Below, piece by piece: positions 4,845-5,291 of a stretch of 5,291 nucleotides of DNA. The stretch lies in the NCBI GenBank assembly GCA_035718085.1, contig DASTHS010000196.1, positions 1 through 5,291 of the forward strand, read 5' to 3'. The notes under the pieces were generated by a model. The model saw only the letters and a program-made list of their open reading frames with translations, did not search any database and had not been told where the DNA came from. Within the stretch, counting starts at the first letter, position 1, and each line of letters begins with the position of its first letter. The position numbers and the translations under genes were made by a program. This DNA is from DASTHS01 sp035718085. GTDB taxonomy: Bacteria; Actinomycetota; Acidimicrobiia; Acidimicrobiales; Palsa-688.

Positions 4845-5291
4845 ATGACCGGGGGCGACGGTGGCTGGCTCGGCCGGGTGGCGGTCCTGGTGCCGGTCAA
4901 GGCCTTCTCGCAGGCGAAGCTCCGCCTCGCACCCGCCCTCTCCCCCGAGCGGCGCGCCGACCTGGCCCGCACGATGGCAGCGGGTGTCGTGCGCTCGGCC
5001 GGCGCGCTCCCGGTCGCGGTCGTCTGCGACGACCGCGCCGTCGCCGACTGGGCGCGGGCACTCGGCGCGCTGGTGATCTGGACCCCGGGCGTCGGCCTGA
5101 ACCGTGCCGTGCAAGAGGGGGTCGATCGCTTGGCACAGGCGGGCGTGGCCACCGTGGTCGTCGCCGCCAGCGACCTTCCGCTGGCCACGGAGCTGGCCTC
5201 GCTGGCCGACCGGCCTGGGATCACCCTGGTGCCCGATCGCCGGGGCGACGGCACCAACGTGATCGTCGTGCCGACCGGGCGAGGCTTCACG
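4845..5291 (+). CDS. cofC: CofC/FbiD, F420 guanylyltransferase (C-terminus beyond window)
   Basis: CofC/FbiD joins GMP from GTP to a three-carbon phosphate (2-phospho-L-lactate in archaea, phosphoenolpyruvate in mycobacteria), giving the unit that CofD/FbiA transfers to the deazaflavin Fo in coenzyme F420 synthesis. I translated 149 codons from the ATG at 4845; the window ends before the stop, and family members are usually a little over 200 residues. Signatures are PVKAFSQAKLRL (17-28), a Rossmann-like strand VAVVCDD (57-63), the GLNRAV loop (84-89), SDLPLA (109-114) in place of the more usual ADLPLA, and the diagnostic PDRRGDGTNV (130-139) of the nucleotide-binding site. It diverges from the 585-residue gene over a 33-bp gap and appears leaderless. 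The family call is secure; which phosphate substrate is used cannot be read from the sequence, though PEP is the expectation for actinobacteria. Confidence 0.94.
   Translation, partial: MTGGDGGWLGRVAVLVPVKAFSQAKLRLAPALSPERRADLARTMAAGVVRSAGALPVAVVCDDRAVADWARALGALVIWTPGVGLNRAVQEGVDRLAQAGVATVVVAASDLPLATELASLADRPGITLVPDRRGDGTNVIVVPTGRGFT

Noticed and set aside
4812..5114. Upstream extension of the 585-residue gene to 686 codons
   Set aside because: It would run antisense through the conserved start of cofC, and the extra residues look like a shadow; a start at 4811, or at most 4844, fits the divergent layout.

Overview
The window is very GC-rich (roughly three quarters G+C by eye) and densely coding. 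It contains a start of CofC/FbiD, a coenzyme F420 enzyme, next to typical actinobacterial versions of RNase HII, SelD and a RibD-C-type pyrimidine reductase. I read it as chromosomal DNA of a high-GC actinobacterium; an Acidimicrobiia-type lineage is plausible but not proven. No mobile element, rRNA, tRNA or CRISPR array is visible.

Layout, left to right: (1) 1-487, minus strand, the N-terminal receiver domain of a NarL/FixJ-like response regulator that runs off the left edge. (2) 488-570, a short gap with a perfect 8-bp hairpin just after the rnhB stop. (3) 571-1257, minus, rnhB (ribonuclease HII). (4) 1276-2289, minus, selD (selenophosphate synthase, Cys form). (5) 2286-3044, minus, a stand-alone RibD C-terminal-domain reductase whose stop overlaps the selD start by 4 bp. 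(6) 3054-4811, minus, an uncharacterised 585-residue protein with a faint carbohydrate-enzyme look. (7) 4845-5291, plus, the first 149 codons of cofC/fbiD, cut by the right edge. Genes 6 and 7 diverge from a gap of only 33 bp.

The clearest non-coding signal is at the gene starts. Five of the six lack a convincing Shine-Dalgarno sequence but have a TANNNT -10-like hexamer 6-9 bases before the start codon, the arrangement of actinobacterial leaderless promoters. The sixth, selD, is translationally coupled to the gene before it and instead has a GGAG five bases before its GTG. This predicts transcription units: response regulator; rnhB; reductase-selD (probably reading on into rnhB); the 585-residue protein; and cofC. 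The divergent pair appears to share a tiny palindromic bidirectional promoter.

Functionally the genes are mostly housekeeping: removal of ribonucleotides from DNA, activated selenium supply, a flavin/pterin-type reductase, and F420 side-chain synthesis. The reductase and CofC may both touch deazaflavin/flavin metabolism, but the window alone does not establish a pathway link. I see no defence system or other clearly new multi-gene system; the promoter architecture and the unknown 585-residue gene are the parts most worth a second look.
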